Position numbers and translations under genes: made by a program. A stretch of DNA of 64,000 bases, from assembly GCA_030180135.1 (NCBI GenBank), contig CM058239.1, positions 110,269,318 through 110,333,317 of the forward strand. The letters are read 5' to 3'. The notes under the pieces are model-generated. The model had not been told where the DNA came from. It saw nothing but the letters and a program-made list of their open reading frames with translations, and did no database searches. Numbering within the stretch: position 1 is the stretch's first letter; each line of letters starts with the position of its first letter. This stretch comes from Orychophragmus violaceus (taxonomy: Eukaryota; Streptophyta; Magnoliopsida; Brassicales; Brassicaceae). This document shows, in pieces, positions 46,897-58,189 of the stretch.

Positions 46897-46966
46897 CGTA
46901 AACTTTAAAACTGGAGAAAGGGTCCAGACCGAGCTTGAATACGAGAAGCTGCTCAAGGTTTGCTTC
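46897..46966. other. Rearrangement junction with inverted templated insert
   Basis: After the aORF fragment ends at 46896, bases 46900-46966 are the exact reverse complement of 22408-22474 (equally 47042-47108), 67 bp. The last four bases CTTC (46963-46966) are also the first four of duplication copy 2, a microhomology switch point. Confidence 0.9.
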
Positions 46967-47642
46967 TATCCTCTTGGTGTTTACTTCTGGATTGACTTGA
47001 GAGGGACACATTTTCTGGTCATGTGTAAGTCTTTTGCAAATGAAGCAAACCTTGAGCAGCTTCTCGTATTCAAGCTCGGTCTGGACCCTTTCTCCAGTTT
47101 TAAAGTTTGAAACTCTTCGGAAGTGAAGGGGTTCATCAGCCTTAATCCAAACGTGAGCTCTGACGTATTCCAGTGAATCCGAGTTCTTGGCATGGAGCTC
47201 AATTGCATCAATCCTTCCTAATGGTGAGATAAGACTCTCCACAGTTTGACGCTTCAGAAGGTGAATCGGTAGCCCTCGGATTCGGATCCAGAAAGGAATG
47301 AAGTTTGCGAAATCAGGACCATGGTTATGAGTCCACTGCTCCAAAGCCACCATCCAACCAGTTACGAACCACATCCCTTTTGTAAGAACATGTTGTAAAT
47401 CCTTTTCTTTTTCGAAAATGAACTGAACTTGGAGATTTCCAACACCGCGGCCTCTAACTTTCTCTTCGAGTCCCCAAATTGGTGGGAGGGCTTTGACCAG
47501 ACCGCCAACCTTGTGGAGTGACGGATTTAAGCAACAGACAATCACGCTGAGTGAGTTTTCTTCGATGAGGTCTTCTATTTTCAGGTCTTTCCTTGAGCTT
47601 ATCCATGAGGGACGGCTCCTTTTTCTTCCTTTGCTTATACAT
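46963..47642 (-). pseudogene. LINE ORF1 5' fragment (duplicate)
   Basis: DUF4283 plus CX2CX4HX4C knuckle of the LINE described at 21554-23008, with the same one-base frameshift after the first about 19 codons. It is cut at 46963 by the junction, so the downstream ORF1 and ORF2 are absent. Confidence 0.8.
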
Positions 47643-48750
47643 GTCGCAAATCTGGAGATCCGAAGTCTTGTACCTTGAGAATGAGATTCCCGACTAGACC
47701 CAGTGTAAAGTCATGGCGACTTAATGAGAAGGAACTAGAGAGCAGAACTACTGAAGCGAATCAACTAAGATTTCAGATCTCCAAAAAAAATTAATTATTT
47801 CTTGTTTTTTGTTTTAAAACTATTATTACCCGTTACAATATAAAACCTTTAAAACATAAAACAAGAAATAATTAATTTTTACAGATTTGTTTTTCAATCC
47901 AACTGATTTTTGAACATTTGAGTTGTGGTCCAAAAAGTATTAAAGGAAGACTCCATTTCAAAAATTTCAGCATTCCCGAAGAAAAGTAGTAGTCAAAGTT
48001 TTTTCATTTTGCAAAGAAACTAATTTGATTTAAGTTTCTTCGTTGAAATGATAAATTAAAAAGCGAGAAAGAGCGAGTGTGTTGAGTGAGGGAGCCGAGA
48101 AGTTTCTGTTTCTGTTCTTTTGTCTCAATTTAAAGGTTTTCGGGTAAAGAAGATGAGATTCTAACTAATTTTGTTACCGTTCGTAATCGAATAAGGCTTA
48201 TTTATAGCTAATGATGATTTAGGGTTTTGGATTTTCTAGGAATTTTCGCAATGGCGGGGTCTCAGGATAAGCTCGAAAAGATGAAGCTCCGGCAGGATTA
48301 CCGGAATTTATGGCATTCCGATCTCATGGGCACAGTCACCGCCGACACCCCCTGTAAACCTCTCTCTCTCACATTCTTTGATTTTGCTTAAATCTCGCCC
48401 TCTTCATTCTCACACTCTCACGCTCTCTTTAATATTGTTCCTTCTTTTTTTGTTGCAGATTGTTGCTTGGCGTGTCTGTGGTAAGTTGCTATTGCTCTAT
48501 CTGCTATTTAGGGTTTTTCTCTCGGAGGAGCATCTAAGATTATTTTCTTTCATTTCCTGCATTTTTCATTAAACTTCAGATAATTGATTCTTAAATCATT
48601 TTTTGAAATATTTATACTCCAGTTAGCTTCATTTTAGCAATCAAACTAGCAAATACTGGATCAATTTGAACATGTTTCTCTGGTTTCCGCATTCATGTTT
48701 CTCATCTTTTATAGAATGATGAATGAATGAACAAATGCATTTCTCTTGAT
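46963..48750 (+). repeat. Segmental duplication, copy 2
   Basis: Counterpart of 22329-24125. It runs through the Tat insertion point (TTGAT at 48746-48750) into undisturbed PLAC8 intron 2, so it is the empty-site version. Small indels (for example in the CA and TC tracts of intron 1) account for the 9-bp length difference. Confidence 0.9.
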
Positions 48751-50137
48751 CACTCTTACTTAAATGGTTGGCTGTTGTTTCTCTGTATGTTTTGTGGTAC
48801 ACATATGATATGTTCTTTGTTTATTCCTTCTAGTGGACCTTGTGTTTCTTACTTGCTTCGGAGAAGAGCTCTTTACAATGACATGTCAAGGTATCTAATA
48901 TATGTAGATTATTGGTGTATAAAGATTTTTAATTTCTTCCTTTGCTAAGATATTGTGAGTCTTTTTTGTTTTGGTTTTGCAGGTATACTTGCTGTGCTGG
49001 ATATATGCCTTGTAGTGGAAGGTGTGGAGAAAGCAAATGCCCTCAACTTTGCCTTGCCACTGAGGTGAGTGAGACTTCGATTATATACATCTATGAATTA
49101 GACCTCTTGTTTTGTTGAACAAAATGAAATGGGAATGGTAATATGTAACAGCTTATGGACATTTTCTTGATCATTCTTTTTTTTTTTTGCTTATCTCTGT
49201 GCTGCTGTGACAATTGTTCTAATCTGAATACTCTAATTCCATCAAAGCCCTTTTTAGGAATGTTTCCTGGCTTGTTGTGCTCTTTATTCGGATAGCTTTG
49301 CTCATTTCATTTACTTAGAGATTACATTTTCTTCGAGAGCCTTACCAATAAACTTGATGTTTTTGGCTTTTAAAACTTGCTGGCTTGACTAGTCGCTTGA
49401 GATAATTCATAAAGATCTCTTGATGAGCCTATGATTTGACGTTTGTTTGAAGCAACTTGCAATTGAAACTTTTCAGGTTTTCCTCTGTTTCGGAAACTCT
49501 GTGGCCTCTACCCGCTTTCTACTTCAGGACGAATTCAACATACAGACAACAAAATGCGACAATTGCATTATTGTACTCTCACACTCTCTTTTTCTTCACC
49601 ATTTTACTTAGAATACATATTGTGTGAGTTAAAGACAGATCTCATCCTGGGCGTTTGCAGGGATTTATGTTCTGCCTCAGCCAAGTCGCTTGCATATTCT
49701 CTATAGTCGCTTGTCTTGTTGGTAGCGATGAACTTTCTGAAGCTTCTCAGATACTCTCTTGCTGTGCTGATATGGTCTACTGCACGTATGTATTTACTCT
49801 TCATGTGATTTTTCACTTTATCCTCTACTATATTAAATGTTCACCCATCGCTAATACTTTAACGCACGGTCTTTGTCTTGATTTTCTTGCAGGGTCTGCG
49901 CGTGTATGCAGGTACCAGAAAGCGAGAACTATAAACTAATCTCTTAGCTTCTGAAACTATACCTTCTGCTTGCAGACACAACACAAGCTTGAAATGGACA
50001 AAAGAGATGGAGTGTTTGGATCTCAGCCAATGGGTGTGCCACCGGCTCAGCAGATGTCTCGCTTTGATCAACCCTTCCCTCCTCCAGTCGGCTACCCTCC
50101 TGCATCTTACCCGCCTCCCGGTTATCCCCAACATTGA
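48251..50137 (+). CDS. PLAC8 family protein, eight exons
   Basis: Exons: 48251-48353, 48459-48480, 48834-48890, 48983-49064, 49477-49572, 49661-49785, 49893-49911 and 49976-50137. All introns are GT/AG, totalling 666 nt (221 aa). The PLAC8 domain spans about residues 35-170: CCLACLCGPC near 36-45, many further cysteines (CCAGYMPCSGRCGESKC), a hydrophobic FCLSQVACIFSIVACLVG segment and CCADMVYCTVCACMQ. The tail is Pro-rich (PPPVGYPPASYPPPGYPQ). PLAC8 proteins are membrane-associated; plant members act in organ size control and metal or calcium handling, but this subgroup is not assigned. From memory it corresponds to At5g41390/At1g63830. It looks intact although its 5' half is duplicated upstream. 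Confidence 0.9.
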
Positions 50138-50440
50138 GAGACTTTAAACTGATATCTTCATATTCTGTGTCAAAAAATGTTGTTGCTGCTTGGTGTAGGG
50201 TGTTATATTTGTTGTTCAGCTAGCTATGCAATTGCTTTGCAAGTATTAGTACTGGGCTTATGCCCTAAAAGCTTTGGTATCATATGGTGTGTTGATTTCG
50301 TTTGTATTTTTCTCTCATTTATCTGTTGAACCCAAAAGTGTAGAACCTTGATGTGAGAGTTTATTCATTTATCTTTGCATTCTCGGTTTTGTGATTACCT
50401 TGCAATTGCTTAACCAACCAGTTCAAGCCTGCAGCAGTTT

Positions 50441-51054
50441 TGTTTTTTCGTGGTCTTGTTTCTTCAGTTTTCTTTCTCTTATGCCAAACTTGGCAGCAAG
50501 AAGAATACTAATTAATGGTGTAGTACATTTTAATGGTGATATATATTTTAAAAGAAATGTAAATCACCTAAACATATCTGGTTTGGTTTAACCTAAAAGT
50601 TGCTCAAACTAGAGTCCGCAAGTTAAAATTTGAAAGGGAAGCCAAATCAATGGATCCAATAAAATTCAACTCTGTTTTTGGTTCTCGAGTGCAGTAGATG
50701 ATGATGATGATGGGGCCATCATCACTAGTTTGGAAGATGCATGGTTAAAGAGATATTTTTCCTAATATATAATTGGGTGTGTAGACTCGAACTCTCTCCA
50801 TCGGCCACATATTCAATCACTCCTATATGATGTAATAAAGAAACAATAAACGAAGAACAAAACCAAGTTTTCGCAGTCGGTCAAAGTCTCTGAAGCTGTA
50901 TATTATACACATACCTGCATAACATAAATCAAACACCCTCATTTGAAAGCTCAAAACCAAATAATTTTTGTGGCAAAGGAAAAAGCTCTGCCATCTTAAA
51001 TAAAAAGTAGTGTTGTCACTCGATGCACGTAGGTGTATGCGGTTGCAAGTATCG
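50441..51054. other. Intergenic downstream of PLAC8
   Basis: AT-rich; includes a short GAT microsatellite near 50697-50713. No gene, RNA or element was recognised. Confidence 0.5.
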
Positions 51055-51525
51055 TTACTCGTAGGTCTGTGACTTCGGTTTTTCGATTCGGTTATGGTTC
51101 GGTTATTCGGTTTTTCGTTTTTTTGTTTTTTTTTTAAAAACTACCGATCGGTTTTTATTCTTCCAATTAGTTCGGTTCGGTTCATTAAAACTTCGTTTCG
51201 GTTCTGTTCGATAATTTTGGTTTGGTTTTATCTCTCAGGACTATATATATATATATCAAACACACAAATACAAATTGACAAAAGTATAAATATATAGTGG
51301 AAGATTGAAGTTTTTATAAAAATCAAAATCGATCGACAACTACAAGTCTATAATGATTAGACCTGGGACTTCGGTTCTTCGGTTCGGTTACTCGTTTTTT
51401 CGGTTTTTTGGTTTTCTAAAAAACTGCTGATCGATTTTTGTTCTTTCAATTAGTTCAATTCCGTTCGGTTCAGTTCGATAATTTCGGTTCGGTTTTATAT
51501 CCCAGGGCTAGTTACTCGGTTTATA
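51055..51525 (+). repeat. Two direct copies of a TTCGGTT-rich repeat
   Basis: About 51055-51240 and 51360-51525 align: GACTTCGGTT, CGGTTTTTTGGTTTT-like tract, AAAAACTxCxGATCG, CAATTAGTTC, TTCGATAATTT, GGTTTTAT. Both are rich in the degenerate TTCGGTTCGG word. Non-coding dispersed repeat. Confidence 0.55.
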
Positions 51526-51715
51526 TATGCCCGAAAAGCTTTGGTGTCTATAATCAGCTGGTGTATTGATTTTATTGGTATTTTTTCTCTCTCATTTATC
51601 TGACGAACCCAAAAAAATGTACAAACTTGATGTGTCTATATGTTTGGGGGTTGTTCTTTAATGTTGGTTTAATCGGTTTCATGATTCCCTTTAACCCAGT
51701 CGGTTCAAGTGAGCA
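51525..51715 (+). repeat. Diverged duplicate of the PLAC8 3' flank
   Basis: Resembles 50265-50435: AAAAGCTTTGGT, GGTGTxTTGATTT, TTTCTCTCATTTATCTG, GAACCCAAAA, CTTGATGTG, GGTTCAAG in the same order. The TTCGGTT repeats lie between the copies. Estimated identity about 80% by eye. Confidence 0.6.
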
Positions 51716-51847
51716 AATCCAAAGTATTCAATTCCATTGTTTGTGATGCAAATAAATGAAACTTACTAACTGACCTTGATATAGGCCCTAAGCAAATCTT
51801 AGTGAGTTAGTGATAAACAAATCCGAAAGAAGGTCCATTACTATTAA

Positions 51848-52104
51848 GGTTTTGAATGGTAACAACAGTCAAAGCGGATTAGTCTGCGAGCGGCCAAGAC
51901 AGTTTTTGTTTACCATTCATAATAATTAGTTTACAAAAGTGCGGACAAAAAAAAAAAAAAAAGCAGTCCGCTGTGGACAAAGTGCGGACCAGTTTTATGA
52001 ATAAATAAGTGTGGTCCGCAGCGGACTATTGTCCACCCCAAAAATAAAGCGGTTTGGTCCGCTCTTAAATTTGTCCACTGTGATCGCAGTTACCATTCAA
52101 AACC
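51848..52104. repeat. Tourist/Harbinger-like MITE, 257 bp
   Basis: Perfect 16-bp terminal inverted repeats GGTTTTGAATGGTAAC and GTTACCATTCAAAACC, with TAA flanking both ends (51845-51847, 52105-52107). Internal GTGCGGAC/GTCCGC words are also inverted. The 3-bp TAA duplication supports PIF/Harbinger ancestry. Confidence 0.8.
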
Positions 52105-52422
52105 TAATTCCGTTACTCAAAATTAAAAATAGAAAGGAACGAAATATAAACTATATATTTTATATAAGAAAGTTTATCTCACCTAAAAAAAAAAACAATT
52201 GTCAACACGTCGATATATATTCAATCCAAAGATCATTACAAAACCATGATCACATCCGATTTTTTCAACAAGAAAATGGAGGATGGCATTCTAGAACACC
52301 AACTAGACAAAGAGAATAAACTAGACTAAAAACCACCAATAGCGCAACAAAGATAAAAAGGGGTTGTTGCAAGCACAAACATTAGTGCCTTACATAACAA
52401 AAGTGGGGTTAGTTAAGTGCGA

Positions 52423-52554
52423 TTAAAGAGTGTTTGAAGAGGGAGGACAGCTCTCATCAACAAAGTATTGATGTAACCACAACAGTTGTCCTTCAGCTAC
52501 ATAAGATTGGGCAAATTGTAACGAGGCACGCTTGGTGCAATGAATAATGTCAAT
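52423..52554 (-). pseudogene. Possible orphan terminal exon
   Basis: On the minus strand a good acceptor (TTTTTCAAAACAG) precedes a 43-codon open stretch with a coding-like composition (KRASLQFAQSYVAEGQLLWL) ending in TAA at 52423. A GTGAGC donor-like site lies about 125 nt upstream, but another frame across it is also open, so exon phase is uncertain. The copia element begins 168 bp upstream and would have cut off the rest. I do not recognise the product. The remaining 52105-52722 sequence shows nothing else. Confidence 0.3.
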
Positions 52555-53144
52555 CTGTTTTGAAAAACCAATTTCCAATCCAAAAATGAAGTTAGTCTAG
52601 ACATGATCTTGTGATATTCATAAAAGAAGGAAAGCCAGGCATTCGATCTATTGATCACTCCCACCAGCTCACCTATTTATGTGCTGAATACGATTCTTGG
52701 GATAAGATGGCTTGACATGTTGTCTAGAAATCAAGACTTGTTTTAAGAACTCTAAGATTAAAGAATTATTCTCTTTATTAGCTTAAGAAAATCACTCAAA
52801 ACTCAAGCTCTCAAATTTTTTAAAACTCTTAAGTTTTACCACAACTTGGTAACTCCTAAATATACTTTGATCTTTATCTTCAAGCTTATGCCAACATTTT
52901 CCCTCCTAAGTTTGAAGTTTCCTTCTTCACCAAGTTTTGAACACCAATGAGATATCTTATCTCTTTGAACTTGTTCCTACCAAGTGCTTTGGTTAAAATG
53001 TCTGCCTTCTGCTCACTTCTAGGTACATGCTCAACTTCTATTTGTCCATTCTCGACACATTTCCTTATGAAGTGATGTGTATATGCTTACTACTACTACC
53101 ATGAAATACTGGATCTTTGGTAAGAGCAATAGCTGACTGATTTT

Positions 53145-56100
53145 CTAGCCGAATGACAACCTTCTCACACTTCGACCCAATGATCTCGCCTGCCTTGCTT
53201 CCTCAGTTCCTGCCATGAACTCGGCTTCACGGGATGAGAGAGCTACGATTTCCTGTTTTTGCGAGCACAAAGTAATTGGGCTTTCACCAATGTAGAATAT
53301 GTGACTTGTTGTAATTTTGTCATCGTCTGAATCAACATTATAGCTGATGTCATTGTATCCTACAAGCTTTATTGTCTCTGGTCTTGAGCGCACAAAGGTT
53401 AGTCCAAAAGTAGTGGTACCCCGCAAGTACCTTTAAAATTGCTTCATTGCTGCCCCCATGAGACTCTTTTGGATTCTGCATATATCTACTCAATACTCCG
53501 ACACAATATGATAGATCCGGTCTCGTATGGAGTAGGTACCGGAGACAACCAATGTTCTTTATATAGTTACTAGCATCAGTTTCCTTTTCCTTTTCAGATT
53601 TTGCTAGTTTCAAACCGGACTACATTGGCGTGTGAGTTGGGTTACAATCTTTCATACCAACTTCTTCCAAGATATTTAGAGCATAATGTTTCTAATTAAG
53701 TGTTATACCTCCTTCGTGTTGACATACTTCTATTCCCAAATAGTAAGTTAATCTCCAAGGTCACTCATCTTGAATTTGGATGCCATTTCTTTCTTGAAAG
53801 CATTAATAACCTTGATGTTTGTTCTTGTAACAAATATATCCTCGACATAGACTGCAACAAGAAGTAAACCTTTACTTATAACCTTTCGATAGACTGATAG
53901 CTCCTTTGAAAATTTTATGAACTGTAGTTCCTTAAGAATTTAATTCAGCTTATCATTGCATACTCTCGGTGCTTGTCTTAGACCGTACAAGGCTTTGTTG
54001 AGTTTATAAACTCTATTTTCGAATCCTTCGACTACAAATCCTTCTGGTTGTGTGACATATATAGATTCTTCCAGCTCTCCATGGAGAAAAGTTGTTTTAA
54101 CATCTAGATGATGTATTTCCCAACCATTGGATGCTGTTAGATTAATCAGGAGGCGAATTGTTTCAATCCGAGCTACAGGGGAGAAGACTTCATCAAAATC
54201 TACTCCATATTGTTGCACATATCCTTTAGCAACGAGACGTGCTTTGTGCTTATTGATACTCCCATCTGAATTAAGTTTTAGCTTGAACACCCATTTCAGA
54301 CCAACTGGTTTTGTTCCAACATGAAGTTCAACCAGTTGTCACGTGTGATTCTTCGTAATAGAGTGAATCTCATCATCCCAGGCATGAATCCATTCTTTTG
54401 AGTTTCTTGCTTCATAAAAGTCTTTTGGTTCATCATTTATGCACACCAACAGTCTTTCTTCTTCTTCTTTTGGCGAGCAAAACATAATCCTCAAGGTATT
54501 TGGGTTTTGTGCTCTGCCTTTGTGTTCTTATTAGCATATGTTGGTTTAGAGTTTGAGTCTCATCACTTACTGTTTCACAATCTCTTAACGCTACATCTTC
54601 ATCATTATCGTTATCATAATTGTGAGTTTCAGAACTTTCATTGTGATCGTGATATTCGCCATGCTCTGTTCCATCGTTACCATGCTCCATTCCATCGTGA
54701 TGTTTTGTTACATTGTCATCACTTTCTATCTCTTGAAGGCCATGATTTCCGAATTCACCAAGTTGAATTCTGAAGCTTCCATATCCGTTCTGCTTTGTTA
54801 TGTTTTGATTTCAGTTCCAGCCCTTTGTTTCATCAAAAACAACATCCTGACTTACTACAACTTTCCTTGTTTGTGGATCAAGCAATAAGTAAGCCTTTGA
54901 TCATGGGTTTGTACCTAAATGAACCATCATGCGTGATCTATCATCCAGCTTTTTCAAATGTTATTTTTGCATATCCGACACAGCCAAAAATTCGAAGGTG
55001 GTGGATCTTCAGCTTCTTGGCTCGGAAGGCTTCATATGGAGTTCGATCCTTGAGCGATCTTGTGGCTATTCTATTTAAGAGGTATGTAGAGTGTCTTAGT
55101 GCTTCTCCCCATAGATAATTTGGAACGATCATGTGTTTAAGGATACTTCTGGTCATCTCCATCATTGTTCTGTTATGTCTCTCAACAACACCGTTTTGTT
55201 GGGGAGAATAAGGAGCTGTCAAGTTCCATTTTATTCCCATATCTAAGCAAAAAAAGTTGAATTCTTCAGGTACAAACTCCCCTCCTCTATATGTCATGAA
55301 TGTTTGTATTTTTTTTCTCTTGAGTCATGTTCTACCATGACTTTAAACCTTTTGAACTTGTTAAAAGCATCACTCTTTTCTTTTAACAGAATTGCCCTCA
55401 TATATCTTGAGTGATCATCAATGTTGTGGCCTGTGGAAAGACTTGTCTGGTCTGTTTTCCTAATAGACAAGACCGAAAATCTTCTTCTCAATGTCAACAT
55501 TCGGAATTCCTTTGACAAGCTCTCTTTGTGTCATTGATTTTATTGTGTCAAGGTTGATGTGTACCAATCTTGCATGCCATCTGCTTGAATCACTGATCAT
55601 TGCTGAATATAAACACATGGTGTTCTTTAGTCCTATGCGTACTTTGTATAATCGATTTCTCGATCTAATTGCCTTAGCAATCAATTTTTCATCACGATCA
55701 TGCATTGTTAGATATTCTCCTTTCATTCTTACTTCACATCATGATTCAGTAGCATGTCCAAGACTAATGATGTTACTTTTAAGGTATGGAATATAGTAAA
55801 CATCAGCCATCATCCTTGGTTCACCATTCTTATCAATAAACTCAGTTGATCCTTTCCCTTTTATATCTATCCGAGAGCCATCTCCAAATCTTACCTTACC
55901 AGTAATTGAGTCATCAATGATGGAAAAGTATCATCGATCTCCAGTCATATGGTTGCTTTCTCTGTTATCAAGGTACCAAACATTCTCTTCTCCAGTGTTT
56001 GTTTCATATTTACTTGGTACAAACTTTTCTTCGTTTAACAAGACTACCTTATGCATCATCAGCTCCTATGCATCTTGTGTGTCGCTGTGATCAGCTTCAT

Positions 56101-56935
56101 GTGCTTCCTGTAATTTCAGCAATCTATCTGGACAAGAAGAAGAAAAGTGTCATGTTTTTCGCATCGATAACATATGATTTCCGAGAGGTCTCTTGTCCAT
56201 TACGACCTCCACGACCTCTCCCTCTGTTGTAGTATCGACCACATGGACTCTGCCTCTGTACTCATTAAATTCACGAGTCGTCTGATTTGTTTGAGCCTCC
56301 ATATTTGCATACATCAGTTTGCTTTGATCCTCCTTAGACTCTTCTTCCTCGGAGATACGTTCTTCGTAAGCCTTTAATCGTCCTATGATGTCTTCTAAAC
56401 TTGTGGTTTTAAGATCTAGCACTTGTTCAAGTGAGGCCAATATATGTATATTTCTTTCGAGGAAGACTCTTGAGAAATTTCTTAACTAGTTTTGATTCTT
56501 CGATGTTTTCTCCTAATGAAGCTGTTTTGATGATATGTCTGATATCTTTCCCACAAAATCACCAATAGTCTTTGTTTCCTTCATCTTGAGTCGGTCAACT
56601 TCAGCCTTTAGTGTTTGTAATCTCGCTTCTTTTACTCTTTCTGCACCTATATGTCTCGCTTTGATTGCTTCACATACCTTCTTTGATGTATCTAGTTCTC
56701 CTACTTGCAAGATAAGCGTTTCATGTATTGATTCGAACTGTAGTGCAATGGACATATCATTCTTTTCTACATCCTCTGTTTCAGTTTCAATGGCTCCCCA
56801 CACTTTGTGAACCTTAAGCACAACCTTCATTCTCATGGACCAAACTGTGTAATTTGTTGAACTTAACATCAGACATTTGATCGACAGTGGACCATACTTT
56901 GATCTCCTTGTTGATGATACGGTGATATCACCCAT
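53145..56935 (-). pseudogene. Copia gag-pol, many frameshifts and stops
   Basis: Gag starts at 56935 (MGDITVSST; UBN2-type region with LSSTNYTVWSMRMKVVL). A broken zinc-knuckle part follows near 56150-56440. The pre-integrase region is at 55460-55726 (SSRWHARLVHINLDTI). Integrase is at 54941-55297 (NLTAPYSPQQNGVVERHNRT, YLWGEAL). Copia-type RT is at 53940-54290 (ARLVAKGYVQQYGVDFDEVF, LDVKTTFLHGELEE, where the usual LDVKNAFLHG is altered). The RNase H region is at 53145-53613. Pieces lie in different frames, so the copy is dead. The order gag-integrase-RT proves the copia class. Confidence 0.85.
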
Positions 56936-57017
56936 GTCAGTGTCTATGTGTTGATATATGATCTCTTGTTTATCACAGGTTTGTGATGTTTAGTAGTCGT
57001 TTTTTCACGATTGTTTA

Positions 57018-57029
57018 GCTCTGATACCA
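57018..57029 (-). promoter_or_regulatory. Copia primer binding site
   Basis: Minus strand reads TGGTATCAGAGC, complementary to the 3' end of initiator tRNA-Met, two bases from the 5' LTR edge. Confidence 0.9.
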
Positions 57030-58189
57030 ATTCTAGAAATCAAGACTTGTTTTAAGAACTCTAAGATTAAAAAATTACTCTCTATATTAACTTAAAAAAA
57101 TCACTCAAAACTGGTCCTCAAATCTCTCAAAACTCTTAAGTTTTACCACAATTTGGTAACTCCTTATATAGAGACTAAGATTAACCAAAACCCTAAATTT
57201 GATAACTCTTAAATCTATTAAAATAACTTATATAGATGTGTATATTTAGATAACTCCTAAATATATTTTGGTGTTTATCTTCAAGCTTATGTCAACATAG
57301 TGTCTATGGACCTAAACAAAATCTACTGCATGGGTTTTATTAGTCAGAACCATATATATTTCTTTTCTTTTTCCAGAACCTGATTTATCTTCAAGTATTT
57401 AATTAAATATATTATGTTTATTGTAACTTATTTAATCGATTCTTTTTTTTTACATCATTTAATCGATTCTTTATAACCAAATTAGCGCACGAGGGTAGAC
57501 GTGGAGCCATCGAGGATGGGCTATATTGCTTGGGGAAGATTTTTTAGGTCTTATAAAAATATATTAAAACTAATGATGATTCATTAATTCATACTCCCTC
57601 TGTTTCAATTTAGTTGATGTTTGGTATGAATGCACACATAATAAGAAGAAGTTACTTTCTACATTTTCTACGCAAAGTTTATTACAAAAACAACAATAAT
57701 AATGATTAGAAGCCATGCACGTGTTTTTGGAAGAAGTGGTTTGATTTTTCAACAACTAAAAATATCTATATTATTAAAGCTATTAATTACTCCCTCCAAA
57801 AATTCTCTCTAAATTTTACTACTTCCCTCCAAACTTGGTTAATGGAAAAAAGAAAAATTTAAGGTTTGGAGCTAAATTTTTAACTTAACAAAAAGTTCAA
57901 AATATTTGTAATGGAGCAAAGTTAAGTTTTCAAATTTTTGGTTATGTCTATATAAACTCCAAACATAAATTACTGTCCACCATTATATTTTCTCCATGGT
58001 TTCTAATTTTGATTTGAATTTTTCTATTTTAAATTATGAAAGTGAGTTTTTATTTGATCTAAATGAAATCCCACCAAGTGAAGAAAGCTTAAACAATGGC
58101 AATGAAGATTTTCCAATTGATAATATGTTATCATTCCACTCCAACGAACATTCTCCAGATATTTTTCAAGGTAAAGCTTTAAAAAGATA

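Larger units (their letters stand above)
52723..57297 (-). mobile_element. Decayed Ty1/copia retrotransposon
   Basis: The right (5') LTR 57032-57297 and left (3') LTR 52723-52899 are homologous. The left one lacks about 89 bp between two TAACTCCT repeats. In element orientation the LTR starts TGTTGACATAAGC. A tRNA-Met-type primer site (57018-57029) and a purine tract (AGGAGGGAAAA, minus, near 52900-52912) are present. No matching target duplication was found. Confidence 0.85.

Noticed and set aside
54507..54888. Plus-strand frames over the copia linker region
   Set aside because: His/Cys-rich by-products of the acidic, repetitive minus-strand linker between integrase and RT.
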